In this document: in pieces, positions 42,887 through 51,174 of the stretch | Layout of the letters: every line of letters starts with the position of its first letter | How positions within the stretch are numbered: position 1 is the stretch's first letter | Source: Marinobacter sp. SS13-12 | GTDB lineage: Bacteria; Pseudomonadota; Gammaproteobacteria; Pseudomonadales; Oleiphilaceae | Length of the DNA: 64,000 nt | Direction: 5' to 3' | Assembly (NCBI RefSeq): GCF_030227115.1 | Contig: NZ_JASSUA010000001.1 | Location: 620,001 to 684,000, forward strand | Translations under genes and position numbers: made by a program | Notes under the pieces: model-generated | Database searches by the model: none | What the model was told of the DNA's origin: nothing | Seen by the model: the letters and a program-made list of their open reading frames with translations, nothing else

Positions 42887-44572
42887 ATGAAAGAAGCAAT
42901 CTACGATTACATCATTGTCGGGGCCGGGTCTGCCGGTTGTGTGCTGGCCAACCGGCTTACCGAGGATGGCCGCCACCGGGTGCTGCTGCTGGAGACCGGT
43001 GGCAGCGACAAGAGCATCTTCATCCAGATGCCCACCGCGCTGTCCATCCCCATGAACACCAAAAAATACGCCTGGCAGTTCGAGACCGAGCCGGAACCCT
43101 ATCTGGATAACCGCCGCATGCACTGCCCCCGGGGCAAGGTGCTGGGCGGTTCGTCCTCCATCAACGGTATGGTCTACGTGCGTGGCCATGCCCGTGACTT
43201 TGACGAATGGCAGGAACAGGGGGCCGATGGCTGGGACTATCGCCACTGCCTGCCCTATTTCAAGAAGGCGGAAACCTGGGCGTTCGGCGGGGATGACTAC
43301 CGGGGCGATCAGGGCCCGCTGGGCGTGAACAACGGCAACAATATGCAGAACCCGCTCTACAAGGCCTTTGTGGACGCGGGCGTGGATGCGGGCTACTTTG
43401 CCACCGCGGACTACAACGGCGAGCGTCAGGAAGGTTTCGGGGCCATGCATATGACCGTTAAAAACGGTCGCCGCTGGTCCACCGCCAACGCCTATCTGCG
43501 CCCGGCCATGGCGCGGGACAACCTGACCGTGGTTACCCATGCGCTGGTCCACAGGGTATTGCTCGATGGCAAGCGGGCCACCGGCGTGCGCTATGAGAAA
43601 GATGGCAAACTGGTGGATGTGACCGCTTCTGAGGAAGTGATCCTCTCTGCGGGTTCGATTGGGTCACCCCATCTGTTGCAGCTCTCGGGTATTGGTAACC
43701 GTGAGGTGCTGGAGCAAGCGGACATCCCCGTCAATCACGAGCTGCCCGGTGTGGGTCGCAATCTGCAGGATCACCTGGAATTCTACTTCCAGTTCCGCTG
43801 CAAAGAGCCCGTGTCCCTTAATGGCAAGCTCGACTGGTGGAACAAGCTCAAGATCGGTGTGCGCTGGCTGCTGAAGAAGGATGGCCTGGGTGCCACCAAC
43901 CACTTTGAATCCTGCGGTTTTATCCGATCGAAGGCGGGTGTCGAGTGGCCGGACCTGCAATACCACTTCCTGCCGGCGGCCATGCGTTACGACGGGAAGG
44001 AAGCTTTCAATGGCGACGGCTTCCAGCTGCATGTCGGCCACAACAAGCCCAAGAGCCGTGGTTCGGTGTGCGTGCAGTCGGCTGACCCCAGGCAGGCACC
44101 GCGTATCCTCTTCAATTACCTCCAGCACGATGATGACCGCGCGGGCTTCCGTGACTGCGTGCGCCTGACCCGCGAAATCGTCAGCCAGCCGGCAATGGAC
44201 GCCTACCGGGGCCCGGAAATTCAGCCGGGCATCGATGTGCAGAGCGACGAGGAAATCGATGCCTTTGTCCGTCAGGCGGTGGAAAGCGCCTATCACCCCT
44301 CCTGTACCTGCAAGATGGGTGTGGACGACCAGGCCGTGGTGGGCCCGGATACCCGGGTGCACGGACTGAGCGGATTGCGGGTGGTGGACTCGTCCGTCTT
44401 TCCCACCATTCCCAACGGCAATCTCAATGCCCCCACCATCATGGTGGCGGAGCGTGCCGCTGACCTTATTCGTGGCGTGGTGCCACTGAAGCCGTCCGAT
44501 GCCCCCGTGGCGATAGACGAGCAATGGCGGGATCGCCAGCGCCCCGGAGGGGCCAGACGCGAGATCGCCTGA
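42887..44572 (+). CDS. betA: Choline dehydrogenase BetA
   Basis: GMC-family FAD flavoprotein that oxidises choline to betaine aldehyde at the membrane. It has 561 residues. FAD-binding [13 protein letters not shown] is at ~13-25; the GMC signatures [20 protein letters not shown] (~85) and [17 protein letters not shown] (~255) are present, with the catalytic His in [14 protein letters not shown] 42887 has GGGAG seven bases upstream and lies 21 bases after the betB stop. Confidence 0.96.
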   Translation: MKEAIYDYIIVGAGSAGCVLANRLTEDGRHRVLLLETGGSDKSIFIQMPTALSIPMNTKKYAWQFETEPEPYLDNRRMHCPRGKVLGGSSSINGMVYVRGHARDFDEWQEQGADGWDYRHCLPYFKKAETWAFGGDDYRGDQGPLGVNNGNNMQNPLYKAFVDAGVDAGYFATADYNGERQEGFGAMHMTVKNGRRWSTANAYLRPAMARDNLTVVTHALVHRVLLDGKRATGVRYEKDGKLVDVTASEEVILSAGSIGSPHLLQLSGIGNREVLEQADIPVNHELPGVGRNLQDHLEFYFQFRCKEPVSLNGKLDWWNKLKIGVRWLLKKDGLGATNHFESCGFIRSKAGVEWPDLQYHFLPAAMRYDGKEAFNGDGFQLHVGHNKPKSRGSVCVQSADPRQAPRILFNYLQHDDDRAGFRDCVRLTREIVSQPAMDAYRGPEIQPGIDVQSDEEIDAFVRQAVESAYHPSCTCKMGVDDQAVVGPDTRVHGLSGLRVVDSSVFPTIPNGNLNAPTIMVAERAADLIRGVVPLKPSDAPVAIDEQWRDRQRPGGARREIA

Positions 44573-44579
44573 GCATTTC

Positions 44580-44607
44580 CCGGCGGCTCAACACCGCCGG
44601 TTTTTTT
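44580..44607 (+). terminator. Intrinsic terminator of betIBA
   Basis: CCGGCGG (44580-44586) and CCGCCGG (44594-44600) around a seven-base loop, followed by seven T residues. Confidence 0.9.
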
Positions 44608-44677
44608 ACGCAAGCCATCAGGATTTACCTATCGCCACTGCGGTAACCACACCGTTGTGAGTGCGCGATAGTTAAGT

Positions 44678-44691
44678 GTTGACCCGTCAAC
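44678..44691. promoter_or_regulatory. Short palindrome upstream of the transporter leader
   Basis: GTTGAC-CC-GTCAAC is a perfect six-base dyad 59 bases before the leader ORF. It resembles, but does not match, the betI operator core, so it could be a BetI-related or other operator. Evidence is limited to symmetry and position. Confidence 0.35.
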
Positions 44692-44749
44692 GCGGGGGTT
44701 TGTGTCCGATTCGAATGAACATTTGCTTCAAAGTAGAGGAGGAACACCC

Positions 44750-44797
44750 ATGTTGTCCGATAAAATAGCGATTTCCTGTACCCGGAGGTGTGTATGA
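44750..44797 (+). CDS. 15-codon leader peptide, coupled to the transporter gene
   Basis: ATG at 44750 follows AGAGGAGG (44735-44742), the best ribosome site in the region. It encodes MLSDKIAISCTRRCV and stops at TGA 44795-44797, overlapping the transporter ATG (44794) as ATGA. The transporter's own site (GGAGG, 44784-44788) lies inside this ORF. The layout suggests translational coupling or leader-based control; no conservation evidence is available here. Confidence 0.55.
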   Translation: MLSDKIAISCTRRCV

Positions 44798-46011
44798 CAC
44801 TCTGGTTATCCACAGGCCTGATTTTCACCTTCGCGGCCATCGCGTTGATCCTGTTCAAATGGTGGGACCTGCAAGTCATCGGTGTGACGCCGGTGCGCAC
44901 GTTCACGTTCATTGCCATCCTGTTTACCTCCGGCCTGGATGTGGGCCTGATCATGTTCCCGCTGACCGAGTTCGCCGGCTACGGCAACCTGGCGGAGAGC
45001 CCGGAATACGGCTTTGCCAACCCGCTGGCCATTGAGTTTGGCTTCTGGGCTTTCCTGATATGGGGCTTTTACTTCCTTACGTGCTTTTATTTCTGCGTCA
45101 TCGAGCCGCGAGTGAAATTCTTTGATATCCCGCTGGTGAGAGTGGTCAACAATGTGGTGATCATCGGCACCTGTGCCTTTACCGCCTTCCTGCTGCTGGT
45201 TAACCTGCCCTGGTACCTGCCGGAGATCGGTGACGGTGAAACCGTGGTGCCCACTTTTTATCTGATTGTCTTTGCAGCGATTGCAGCGGCGGTGCATTCC
45301 AGCAGTAAAATCAAATACGTGCGCATACTCAGCCTGGGTTCGAGCTGGCTGTTCATTGCCCTGATTGCAGTAATGTGGGGCCGCGCATTCCTTACCGGCA
45401 ACGGCAGCGTGGGGGACTTTTTCGGCACCGCGGGCCTGATTGGTGAGTACTTCACCAACCTGCACCACTTCATGCTACCGCTGAACGACTACCACGAGTT
45501 TTACCTGTTCTGGTGGTTCTCCTGGAGCATCATGATCGGCCAGTTCACCGCCCGCTTCGTCAGCGGCCTGCGTACCTGGCAGCTGATGATTGCCATGCTG
45601 GTGTTCCCCTCCATTGCCATCGGTACCTGGTTCTCGGTGTTGTACCACTATCACGCCGAGGGGCTGAACATTGCCGCGTTTATCAACATCGCGATGATCA
45701 CGGTCGGTATCCTGATGGTAGTCAACTCACTGGATTCGTTGATCCGGCTTTATACCGACAACCTGAACCTGACGGCAAAGCGGCTGGGCCAGGGCAAGTA
45801 CTATCTGGGCAACCTGGTTGCCATGTGCGGCCTGACACTGCTGTTCCAGCTTGATTTCCTGCGTATCCAATGGGTAGGTGCCCTGGTGATTGCGTTGTAC
45901 TTCAGCTGCTTCGTCTACATTGTAATGAAGCGGCGCTCCGAGGTGATGGGCATTGAAGCCTCGCCCAAAGAGAATACACTCGACTTCAGGAAGATTGAGT
46001 TAGCGAGCTAG
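44794..46011 (+). CDS. Short BCCT-like transporter, probably for choline or betaine
   Basis: 405 residues with about ten to eleven membrane helices; usual BCCT proteins exceed 500. The family's TM8-type signature is visible as EFYLFWWFSWSIMIGQFTAR, and the substrate/Na+ region as TSGLDVGLIMFPLTEFAGYG, although the usual GxGxG pattern is altered to GLDVG. Placement just after betIBA supports choline or betaine uptake; substrate is inferred. ATG 44794 has GGAGG five bases upstream. Confidence 0.78.
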   Translation: MTLWLSTGLIFTFAAIALILFKWWDLQVIGVTPVRTFTFIAILFTSGLDVGLIMFPLTEFAGYGNLAESPEYGFANPLAIEFGFWAFLIWGFYFLTCFYFCVIEPRVKFFDIPLVRVVNNVVIIGTCAFTAFLLLVNLPWYLPEIGDGETVVPTFYLIVFAAIAAAVHSSSKIKYVRILSLGSSWLFIALIAVMWGRAFLTGNGSVGDFFGTAGLIGEYFTNLHHFMLPLNDYHEFYLFWWFSWSIMIGQFTARFVSGLRTWQLMIAMLVFPSIAIGTWFSVLYHYHAEGLNIAAFINIAMITVGILMVVNSLDSLIRLYTDNLNLTAKRLGQGKYYLGNLVAMCGLTLLFQLDFLRIQWVGALVIALYFSCFVYIVMKRRSEVMGIEASPKENTLDFRKIELAS

Positions 46012-46050
46012 ATCGTTTCACACACCATCAGGAAAATCCGGGAGGGATTT

Positions 46051-46260
46051 ATGTTTCTCGCCGAAAAATCGACCGGTCACATGATAGAAGTGCTGGACAC
46101 CCAGGCGCTGTTTGATCCCCATGAATCGACGGTGAAGGGCAGCCTGCACTTCGGTGAGGAGGCCCAGGATCCGGAGGCTTTTGAGAAGGCAAGCCTGAAT
46201 TTCCCGTCCGGGGAATCCCTGCCGCTTTGCTGGACGGACCCGGATTATCGCAGAAAGTGA
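46051..46260 (+). CDS. Small protein following the BCCT-like transporter
   Basis: 69 residues, acidic and soluble, no signal or membrane segment (FLAEKSTGHMIEVLDTQALF, then ESTVKGSLHFGEEAQ). GGGAGGG (46040-46046) five bases upstream gives strong support that it is translated. Not recognised. Its position 39 bases after the transporter suggests an accessory or regulatory partner. Confidence 0.7.
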   Translation: MFLAEKSTGHMIEVLDTQALFDPHESTVKGSLHFGEEAQDPEAFEKASLNFPSGESLPLCWTDPDYRRK

Positions 46261-46305
46261 TCCGGGCCCGGCAAAGCCACTCCCTGTTGTTGCTGATGGA
46301 CCCCC

Positions 46306-46860
46306 ATGCTTGAGGGGATAAGCTATACCGACCTGGCGGGCCAGGTCGTCAGCCTGATTGCACTGGGGTTCTGCATTGTTGGCTTCGCCAGCAAGCGGGA
46401 CGACCGCCTGATGGTGCTGCTGATCTCCGCGAACGTGGCCTTTGCGCTGCAGTTCGCGCTGTTCGGCAGCTGGACGGCGGCGGTGCTGAGTTTGCTGGTG
46501 ATCGGCCGTATCATGCTGGCCCGGAAGTATCTGGGCAGCTGGAAAGTGATGCTGGCGGTGCTGGCGGTGAACCTGGTGGCGGCTGCGCTGACCTGGCGCA
46601 GCCCGGTGGATTACTTCGCCATTGCCGCTGCCATCTTCGGTACCGTGGGCATGTTCATGCTCCGGGGCATCCCCATGCGCTTGATGCTGATGGCCGCCGC
46701 CATTGCCTGGATGCTGAATAATATCGTCATCGGCTCTGTGGGTGGCACCCTGGCGGAGGGCATGGTGGTGGTCACCAATTTCATCACCATCTGCCGGCTT
46801 GCCCGGATGAAACGCCGGTACCCGGAAGCGTTTGAAAATCTGAAGGAGCCCGGTTCATAG
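46306..46860 (+). CDS. YgjV-family inner-membrane protein
   Basis: 184 residues, five to six hydrophobic helices; begins LAGQVVSLIALGFCIVGFAS and contains LQFALFGSWTAAVLSLLV and MLNNIVIGSVGGTLAE, matching the YgjV (Imp-YgjV) family. Function unknown; it may be a small-molecule transporter. Its last six bases overlap the convergent deacetylase-fold gene. Confidence 0.8.
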   Translation: MLEGISYTDLAGQVVSLIALGFCIVGFASKRDDRLMVLLISANVAFALQFALFGSWTAAVLSLLVIGRIMLARKYLGSWKVMLAVLAVNLVAAALTWRSPVDYFAIAAAIFGTVGMFMLRGIPMRLMLMAAAIAWMLNNIVIGSVGGTLAEGMVVVTNFITICRLARMKRRYPEAFENLKEPGS

Positions 46861-47889
46861 CCGGGCTCGTTCGAACCCTTTCAGCACGTTCACCACATTC
46901 ACACCAATGGCATCCACATCGTAACCGCCTTCCATGGTGAACAGCGTTGGCAGGTTCAGTTTGCCCAGCCGCTCCCCCATCAACAGGTAGTCTGCGGATG
47001 TCAGTTTGAAGAAAGAAATCGGGTCGTCCTCGAAGGTGTCCACGCCCAGGGCAATCACCAGGGCATCTGGCTGCCAGGCTGCGATCCTGGCACAGGCGGT
47101 CTCCAGCCCCTCGCGCCAGACACTGAAGGGCGTGCCGGGCGGATAGACAAGGTTGAGGTTGAAGCCCTCGCCAGGACCTTCGCCGGTTTCATCTTCAAAC
47201 CCCAGAAAATGAGGAAACACCAGATCCGGGTCGCCGTGCAGGCTGATGGTCATCACGTCGTCACGCTGGTAGAAAATGCTTTGGGTGCCATTGCCGTGGT
47301 GGAAGTCCACATCCAGCACCGCCACCCGGCGGGCACCCTGATCCCGAAAGGCCTGGGCGGTTATGGCGGCGTTGTTGAAGAAGCAGTAGCCGCCGAACAG
47401 ATCCGCGTGGGCATGGTGCCCGGGGGGCCGGCACAGTGCGAAGGCGGCGGGTTCGCCGTTGGCCACCAGCGCCTGTGCGGTCAGCGCGACATTGGCAGAA
47501 GCACAGGCGGCATCCCAGGTGCCTTCGGTAATGGAGGTTTCGGCGGCGAAGCTGTAGTAACCCAGGCGGCCATCGATGTCTTTCGGTACCCGGTGCCGCA
47601 TGCCGCGGCCGGGCCAGACCGCTGGAATGGCTTCACCGGGCTTGCCCTCGGCCGTCCAGTCTGCCCAGCTCGTCCTGAGGAAGTCCACGTAGTCTTGGGT
47701 ATGCACGCGGAGTACCGGGGCCAGGCCGAACTCCTGGGTTTGCAGAACCTCTCCCAGCTGTTCCTGTATCACCCGGCTCAGTATGGTCTCGGCGCGCGAC
47801 GGCTTCTCATGGGGCGCGATCAGAATGCCGCCGTCGAGCTCTGTTGTGGCCGTGCGGCGGTTGTGCAACGGCGAAAAAACGGTTTTCAT
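46855..47889 (-). CDS. Histone deacetylase-family protein, acetylpolyamine amidohydrolase-like
   Basis: 344 residues. Motifs: CRPPGHHAHADLFGGYCFFN (~150), LDVDFHHGNGTQSIFY with the zinc ligands (~184), and ALGVDTFEDDP with the third ligand. The sequence MKTVFSPLHNRRTATTELDG at the start resembles acetylpolyamine amidohydrolases. Clearly different from the family member at 36969. Divergent from the LOG gene with a ~100-base gap between. Confidence 0.88.
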   Translation of the reverse strand: MKTVFSPLHNRRTATTELDGGILIAPHEKPSRAETILSRVIQEQLGEVLQTQEFGLAPVLRVHTQDYVDFLRTSWADWTAEGKPGEAIPAVWPGRGMRHRVPKDIDGRLGYYSFAAETSITEGTWDAACASANVALTAQALVANGEPAAFALCRPPGHHAHADLFGGYCFFNNAAITAQAFRDQGARRVAVLDVDFHHGNGTQSIFYQRDDVMTISLHGDPDLVFPHFLGFEDETGEGPGEGFNLNLVYPPGTPFSVWREGLETACARIAAWQPDALVIALGVDTFEDDPISFFKLTSADYLLMGERLGKLNLPTLFTMEGGYDVDAIGVNVVNVLKGFERARL

Positions 47890-47991
47890 GGGAAGATAAC
47901 CCGTGTTGATGTCAGTGAGTCAGGCACTTTGGGCTGCTGACAGTATATTGCCCAACACGCCAAACAACGAATCAGGTTGCAGGTATCCGTT

Positions 47992-48552
47992 ATGAAAATC
48001 GCTGTCTTTTGTGGCTCCAGCCGGGGCAACGATGAACGTTTTGCCGAAGCCGCCGCTGAGTTTGCCGGCTACATGGCAAGCCAGGGCATTGACCTGGTTT
48101 TCGGGGGCGGCAATGTAGGCCTGATGGGCGTGGTTGCCGACGCCGTGCTGGCCGGCGGCCGCGAAGTGTATGGTGTTATCCCCGAATCGCTGCGCGACCG
48201 CGAACTGGCCCACCAGGGCCTGACCAGGCTGGACGTGGTGGCCTCGATGCACGAGCGCAAGGCGCTGATGGCGGACATGGCCGACGCCTTCGTGGCCCTG
48301 CCCGGTGGCCCGGGCACCATGGACGAAATTTTCGAAGCCTGGACCTGGGGCCAGCTGGGCTATCACAACAAGCCCTGTGCCTTCTATAACGTGGATGGCT
48401 ATTACGACGAGCTGCTGGCCTTCATCCGCAAGATGTCCGGCGCCGGATTCCTCAAGCCCGAATACGCGGATATGGTGATTGTGGAGCAACAGCCGGAAGC
48501 GCTGATCTCTGCCCTGAAGAACTATGAGCCACCAGCCCGCAAATGGTCGTAA
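47992..48552 (+). CDS. LOG-family (TIGR00730) nucleoside 5'-monophosphate phosphoribohydrolase
   Basis: 186 residues, Rossmann fold. Starts MKIAVFCGSSRGND and contains the family signature LPGGPGTMDEIFE (~103-115). LOG proteins release the base from (cytokinin) nucleoside monophosphates; in bacteria the physiological substrate is often unknown. ATG 47992 is preferred over TTG 47977. The 3' end overlaps the convergent PfkB gene by 31 bases. Confidence 0.88.
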   Translation: MKIAVFCGSSRGNDERFAEAAAEFAGYMASQGIDLVFGGGNVGLMGVVADAVLAGGREVYGVIPESLRDRELAHQGLTRLDVVASMHERKALMADMADAFVALPGGPGTMDEIFEAWTWGQLGYHNKPCAFYNVDGYYDELLAFIRKMSGAGFLKPEYADMVIVEQQPEALISALKNYEPPARKWS

Positions 48553-49415
48553 AGCTTCTGGAGGCTCAGGTTTTCGGCCGCCAGTGAGCGCGAAGTAACA
48601 CAGAGTGCGCCGCACGCGGCAGCAAGTTGAAGGCAGGTCTGCAGGCTTTGGCCTTCCAGGTAACCGACCAGAAAACCACTGAAGAAGGCATCGCCGGCCC
48701 CATTGGTGTCCCGCACCTCATCGACCGGAAACGCCGGCTGCTCCAGCCAACCCCCGTTCCGGTCGAGCAGGGTTGCGCCGTCAGCGCCATGGGTGCACAC
48801 CACCAGCTCCTTGCCCTCATCGATCATCTCCTCCATAAACCCGCGATAGTCCGCCAGGTTGTCACTGGACAGGAAAATAACGCTGGCGGCATCAATAAAC
48901 GGTTGATGATGGGGGTTCTGGCCATCGTAATCGTGCAGGTCGGTCCACACGGGTTTGCCCGCGTTCTGGGCTAATGCCAGGGCCGGCTTTGCATAGCCCA
49001 GGATATTGACCACTACCAGCTCACCGTTCTCCATGGCAGACCTCACGGGGGCCCAATCAACCGTTGCCGGCTCTCCAGGTGGCTGAACAAAAATGGACAC
49101 CCGCCCTCCGTGCGGGTCCATCAGGTTCACGTGCTGCTCGGTGGGGGTATCGGTTGTTTCAACCAACAACTCGATTCCCGGCAGGCCCAGGGCACTGCCG
49201 GCAAAGCCCGCCTCCTGGTCCCGCCCCAGGAGGGAGTGCAGTATGACGGGACGCCCCAGAGCTGACAGGTTAAGTGCCTTGCCGGCGCCGGTACTGCCGA
49301 GGGCTCTATAACTGTCGTTGGGCCAGATCGTCTGCGGTACAGGCTGTGGCAGCGCATCAAGCTGGATCACGGTGTCCACGGAGACACCACCGATGATCAG
49401 TATGGGTTTGTTCAT
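48522..49415 (-). CDS. PfkB/ribokinase-family sugar kinase
   Basis: 297 residues. N-terminal IIGGVSVDTVIQLDALP and the PfkB signature with the catalytic Asp, RDTNGAGDAFFSGFLVGYL (~235-253), identify an ATP-dependent kinase of sugars or nucleosides; the substrate is not deducible. It overlaps the LOG gene tail-to-tail; the pairing of a nucleotide-cleaving and a sugar-kinase gene hints at nucleoside or ribose salvage, which is inference. Confidence 0.85.
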   Translation of the reverse strand: MNKPILIIGGVSVDTVIQLDALPQPVPQTIWPNDSYRALGSTGAGKALNLSALGRPVILHSLLGRDQEAGFAGSALGLPGIELLVETTDTPTEQHVNLMDPHGGRVSIFVQPPGEPATVDWAPVRSAMENGELVVVNILGYAKPALALAQNAGKPVWTDLHDYDGQNPHHQPFIDAASVIFLSSDNLADYRGFMEEMIDEGKELVVCTHGADGATLLDRNGGWLEQPAFPVDEVRDTNGAGDAFFSGFLVGYLEGQSLQTCLQLAAACGALCVTSRSLAAENLSLQKLYDHLRAGGS

Positions 49416-49604
49416 GAGTCCGGAACCTTAACGGAAAGATCAGATAATCCTACCCACTATTCCATCGACCCGGCTCCTCCCCGTGGCTACGCCCCTGGGT
49501 GTACTTGTACCCGGAGTTATACGAACCGGTTCGCAAAACTCCAGGGAAAGGGCGGGAAACCCTTGTAAGTATCTGATACTGTTGAAGGTGAATTCGAGCG
49601 TTGT

Positions 49605-49661
49605 GGAGTTATACGCCCTTATGGAAGGGAATTCGGCAGGCCAGGGAGGGCGTATAACTCC
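49605..49661. repeat. 15-bp perfect inverted repeat
   Basis: GGAGTTATACGCCCT (49605-49619) and AGGGCGTATAACTCC (49647-49661) are perfect inverted arms around 27 bases. It is not followed by a T tract. It may be a recombination or terminal-repeat remnant of a mobile element. Confidence 0.7.
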
Positions 49662-49757
49662 GACGTTAGCGGTAGTGATCTCCGATTAGTTTTTGGTTTT
49701 AAAGAGATTTTCTGGAATCAGAGGAGCCGCTGAAATTGGAGTTATACGAACGGGTGA

Positions 49758-49777
49758 TATACGAACGCGTTCGTATA
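49758..49777. promoter_or_regulatory. 20-bp perfect palindrome overlapping the promoter of the MDR gene
   Basis: TATACGAACGCGTTCGTATA is fully symmetric and contains most of the TATAAT at 49774. Related half-sites (TATACGAAC) occur at 49518 and 49743. It looks like an operator for a dimeric repressor; no regulator gene is next to it. Confidence 0.6.
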
Positions 49778-49808
49778 ATACGCAGTTATACAGGGAGGTG
49801 TAACCTAA

Positions 49809-50756
49809 ATGAGAGCTCTCCAGCTTAAGGGACCCCAGAAATTAGATCTCGAAAATATTCCTCCGCCGGAGCCACGTCGGGGTGAGATGCTCGTCGACGT
49901 TGAGATCACAGGACTGGGCGGAAGCGAAATAGCGGCACTTCAGAGCCCTGGACTCCGGCCTTTGCCAAACATAATGGGGCACGGCTTGTGCGGCCTAACG
50001 AGCACTGGCCAGCGGGTGGCAATTTTTCCATTATCAGGCTGTGTGGCATGCCACTACTGCAACGCCGGTCAGCATCAGCTTTGCAACGAATGGAATCTGA
50101 TCGGCGTTCAAAAGCCTGGGGGCTTTGCCGAACAGGTATCAGTCCCCGAGGGTGCTCTCGTCCCTCTACCTGCAACACTAAGTTGGGAGCAAGCAACGTT
50201 TATTGAGCCTTTTGCAAACGCTGTGAATGCTTGGGAGCGAGCTCAACCAAAGTCAACCGACTCTGTGTTGGTAATAGGGGCAGGCTCACTGGGTTTAGGT
50301 GTAACAGCCATGGCCCGGGATCAGGGCTGCAAATCAATCTTCGTTTCAGACTTATCGGCCAAACGTTTGCAGGCCGCTTTGTCACTTGGTGCTCGTGAGG
50401 CGGCTAGGATCTTCAACCGAGAATTCGACATTGTGTTCGACACTGTAGGCACAGAGGAAACCCGCACTCAGTGCATAAACCAGACAAAGAAAAATGGAAG
50501 AAGCGTTTTCCTGGGTTTTTCCGAACAATCACTGACGATTGATTTCACTCGCATGATTCGGGAGCAGAAAACGTTTATTGGCTCCTTTGTTTTTTCTAGG
50601 CAACAGTTCGGGAAAGCGATGAAACTGGCACATGGGTGTTGCTCTGAGTGGGTGAGGAATCTGAGCTTTGATGAGATTGAGCGTGAGCTAATGGCATACG
50701 CAGACGGCAACTTTAATCCGATCAAATCCGCGCTGCGACCACGTAAAATCGTATAA
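49809..50756 (+). CDS. Medium-chain dehydrogenase/reductase (zinc alcohol dehydrogenase-like) lacking catalytic zinc ligands
   Basis: 315 residues. GroES-like N-terminal domain and a Rossmann NAD(P) domain with GAGSLGLG (~156). The structural-zinc cysteines are complete (CVACHYCNAGQHQLC). The usual catalytic-site Cys (GxCGxD) is replaced in GLGGSEIAAL and the GHE glutamate by GHGLCG, so catalytic zinc binding looks lost. Probably a zinc-independent reductase or an altered enzyme. It begins the cassette segment; its stop lies just at the left end of attC site A. Codon use is less GC-rich than in the core genes. Confidence 0.78.
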   Translation: MRALQLKGPQKLDLENIPPPEPRRGEMLVDVEITGLGGSEIAALQSPGLRPLPNIMGHGLCGLTSTGQRVAIFPLSGCVACHYCNAGQHQLCNEWNLIGVQKPGGFAEQVSVPEGALVPLPATLSWEQATFIEPFANAVNAWERAQPKSTDSVLVIGAGSLGLGVTAMARDQGCKSIFVSDLSAKRLQAALSLGAREAARIFNREFDIVFDTVGTEETRTQCINQTKKNGRSVFLGFSEQSLTIDFTRMIREQKTFIGSFVFSRQQFGKAMKLAHGCCSEWVRNLSFDEIERELMAYADGNFNPIKSALRPRKIV

Positions 50757-50808
50757 CCAACCGCGTAAGTCGGACGGCTTTCAGCCACCGCTTCGCTCGG
50801 CGTTAAAG
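50751..50808 (+). repeat. attC-like recombination site A
   Basis: Left core GTATAAC (50751-50757), right core GTTAAAG (50802-50808). Between them an imperfect hairpin: CCG-CG-AAG-CGG-GGCT on the left matches the reverse complement of the right arm, with unpaired extra bases on one side, the hallmark of integron attC sites. The upstream gene stops within it (50756). Confidence 0.65.
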
Positions 50809-50826
50809 GCCTTACTCTGGTGTTCT

Positions 50827-51069
50827 TTGGCTGGGTGTTTAGCCGCAACTTTGGCTGTTGCCGGCAGGCAGAAAACAGTCCTCAGTTTGGCAACAGTTTT
50901 GGCCTGTAATTGGGTGTTCAGGTCGCGGGGCAATCCAGCGCATTCGCTTGCAAAATCTGCCCATTCGGTGCTCTGGTTCCTGGCGCCATGGGTCGAGTTG
51001 CTGCAAGGTATCGGGAGAGGGCATTCGGGATTGAGTGCCAATACAAAACAATGGGTAACCGGCCCTTAA
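50827..51069 (+). CDS. Cassette ORF, unknown function
   Basis: 80 residues from TTG 50827, ending with TAA inside the left core of attC B (51067-51069), a usual feature of integron cassette genes. Contains NPAHSLAKSAHSVLWFLAPW. No ribosome site and no recognised domain, so coding is doubtful; the cassette (50809-51063) may be non-coding. A reverse 86-codon frame (50781-51041) is a less likely alternative. This is the content of the 418-base gap between the annotated larger genes. Confidence 0.35.
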   Translation: MAGCLAATLAVAGRQKTVLSLATVLACNWVFRSRGNPAHSLAKSAHSVLWFLAPWVELLQGIGRGHSGLSANTKQWVTGP

Positions 51070-51153
51070 CCAGGCGGTCAACCGGACGCCAAAAGCGTAC
51101 CGCTTTTGGTTCCCTCCGCTGCGCTCCGGCGCCGGTTACCGCTAGCGTTAAAT
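51064..51153 (+). repeat. attC recombination site B
   Basis: Left core CCTTAAC (51064-51070) and right core GTTAAAT (51147-51153, fits GTTRRRY). GCGGTCAACCGG on the left pairs with CCGGTTACCGC on the right except for a single extra C, the extrahelical base typical of attC. An inner perfect stem CCAAAAGCG/CGCTTTTGG fills the variable part. 90 bases. Confidence 0.88.
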
Positions 51154-51174
51154 GGGCAATGGAGGCTCAGATAG

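Larger units (their letters stand above)
49416..49808. other. Repeat-rich intergenic region opening the accessory segment
   Basis: 393 bases without a convincing gene. The 11-mer GGAGTTATACG occurs at 49513, 49605 and 49738 and inverted at 49651-49661. The 14-mer GGAGTTATACGAAC is a direct repeat at 49513-49526 and 49738-49751. A -10-like TATAAT at 49774-49779 overlaps a 20-bp palindrome, and GGGAGG (49793-49798) serves the next gene. Composition differs from the flanking core genes. Confidence 0.6.

Noticed and set aside
49651..49671. GTATAAC...CGTTAGCG as an attC site
   Set aside because: The AAC and GTT boxes are only a few bases apart and GTTAGCG breaks GTTRRRY; no imperfect hairpin fits between them. 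Kept only as part of the repeat-rich region.
50781..51041. 86-codon reverse ORF in the cassette between attC A and B
   Set aside because: Cassette genes normally run in the attC direction, and the plus-strand frame ends in the attC as expected; neither frame has a ribosome site, so only the plus-strand ORF is listed, with low confidence.
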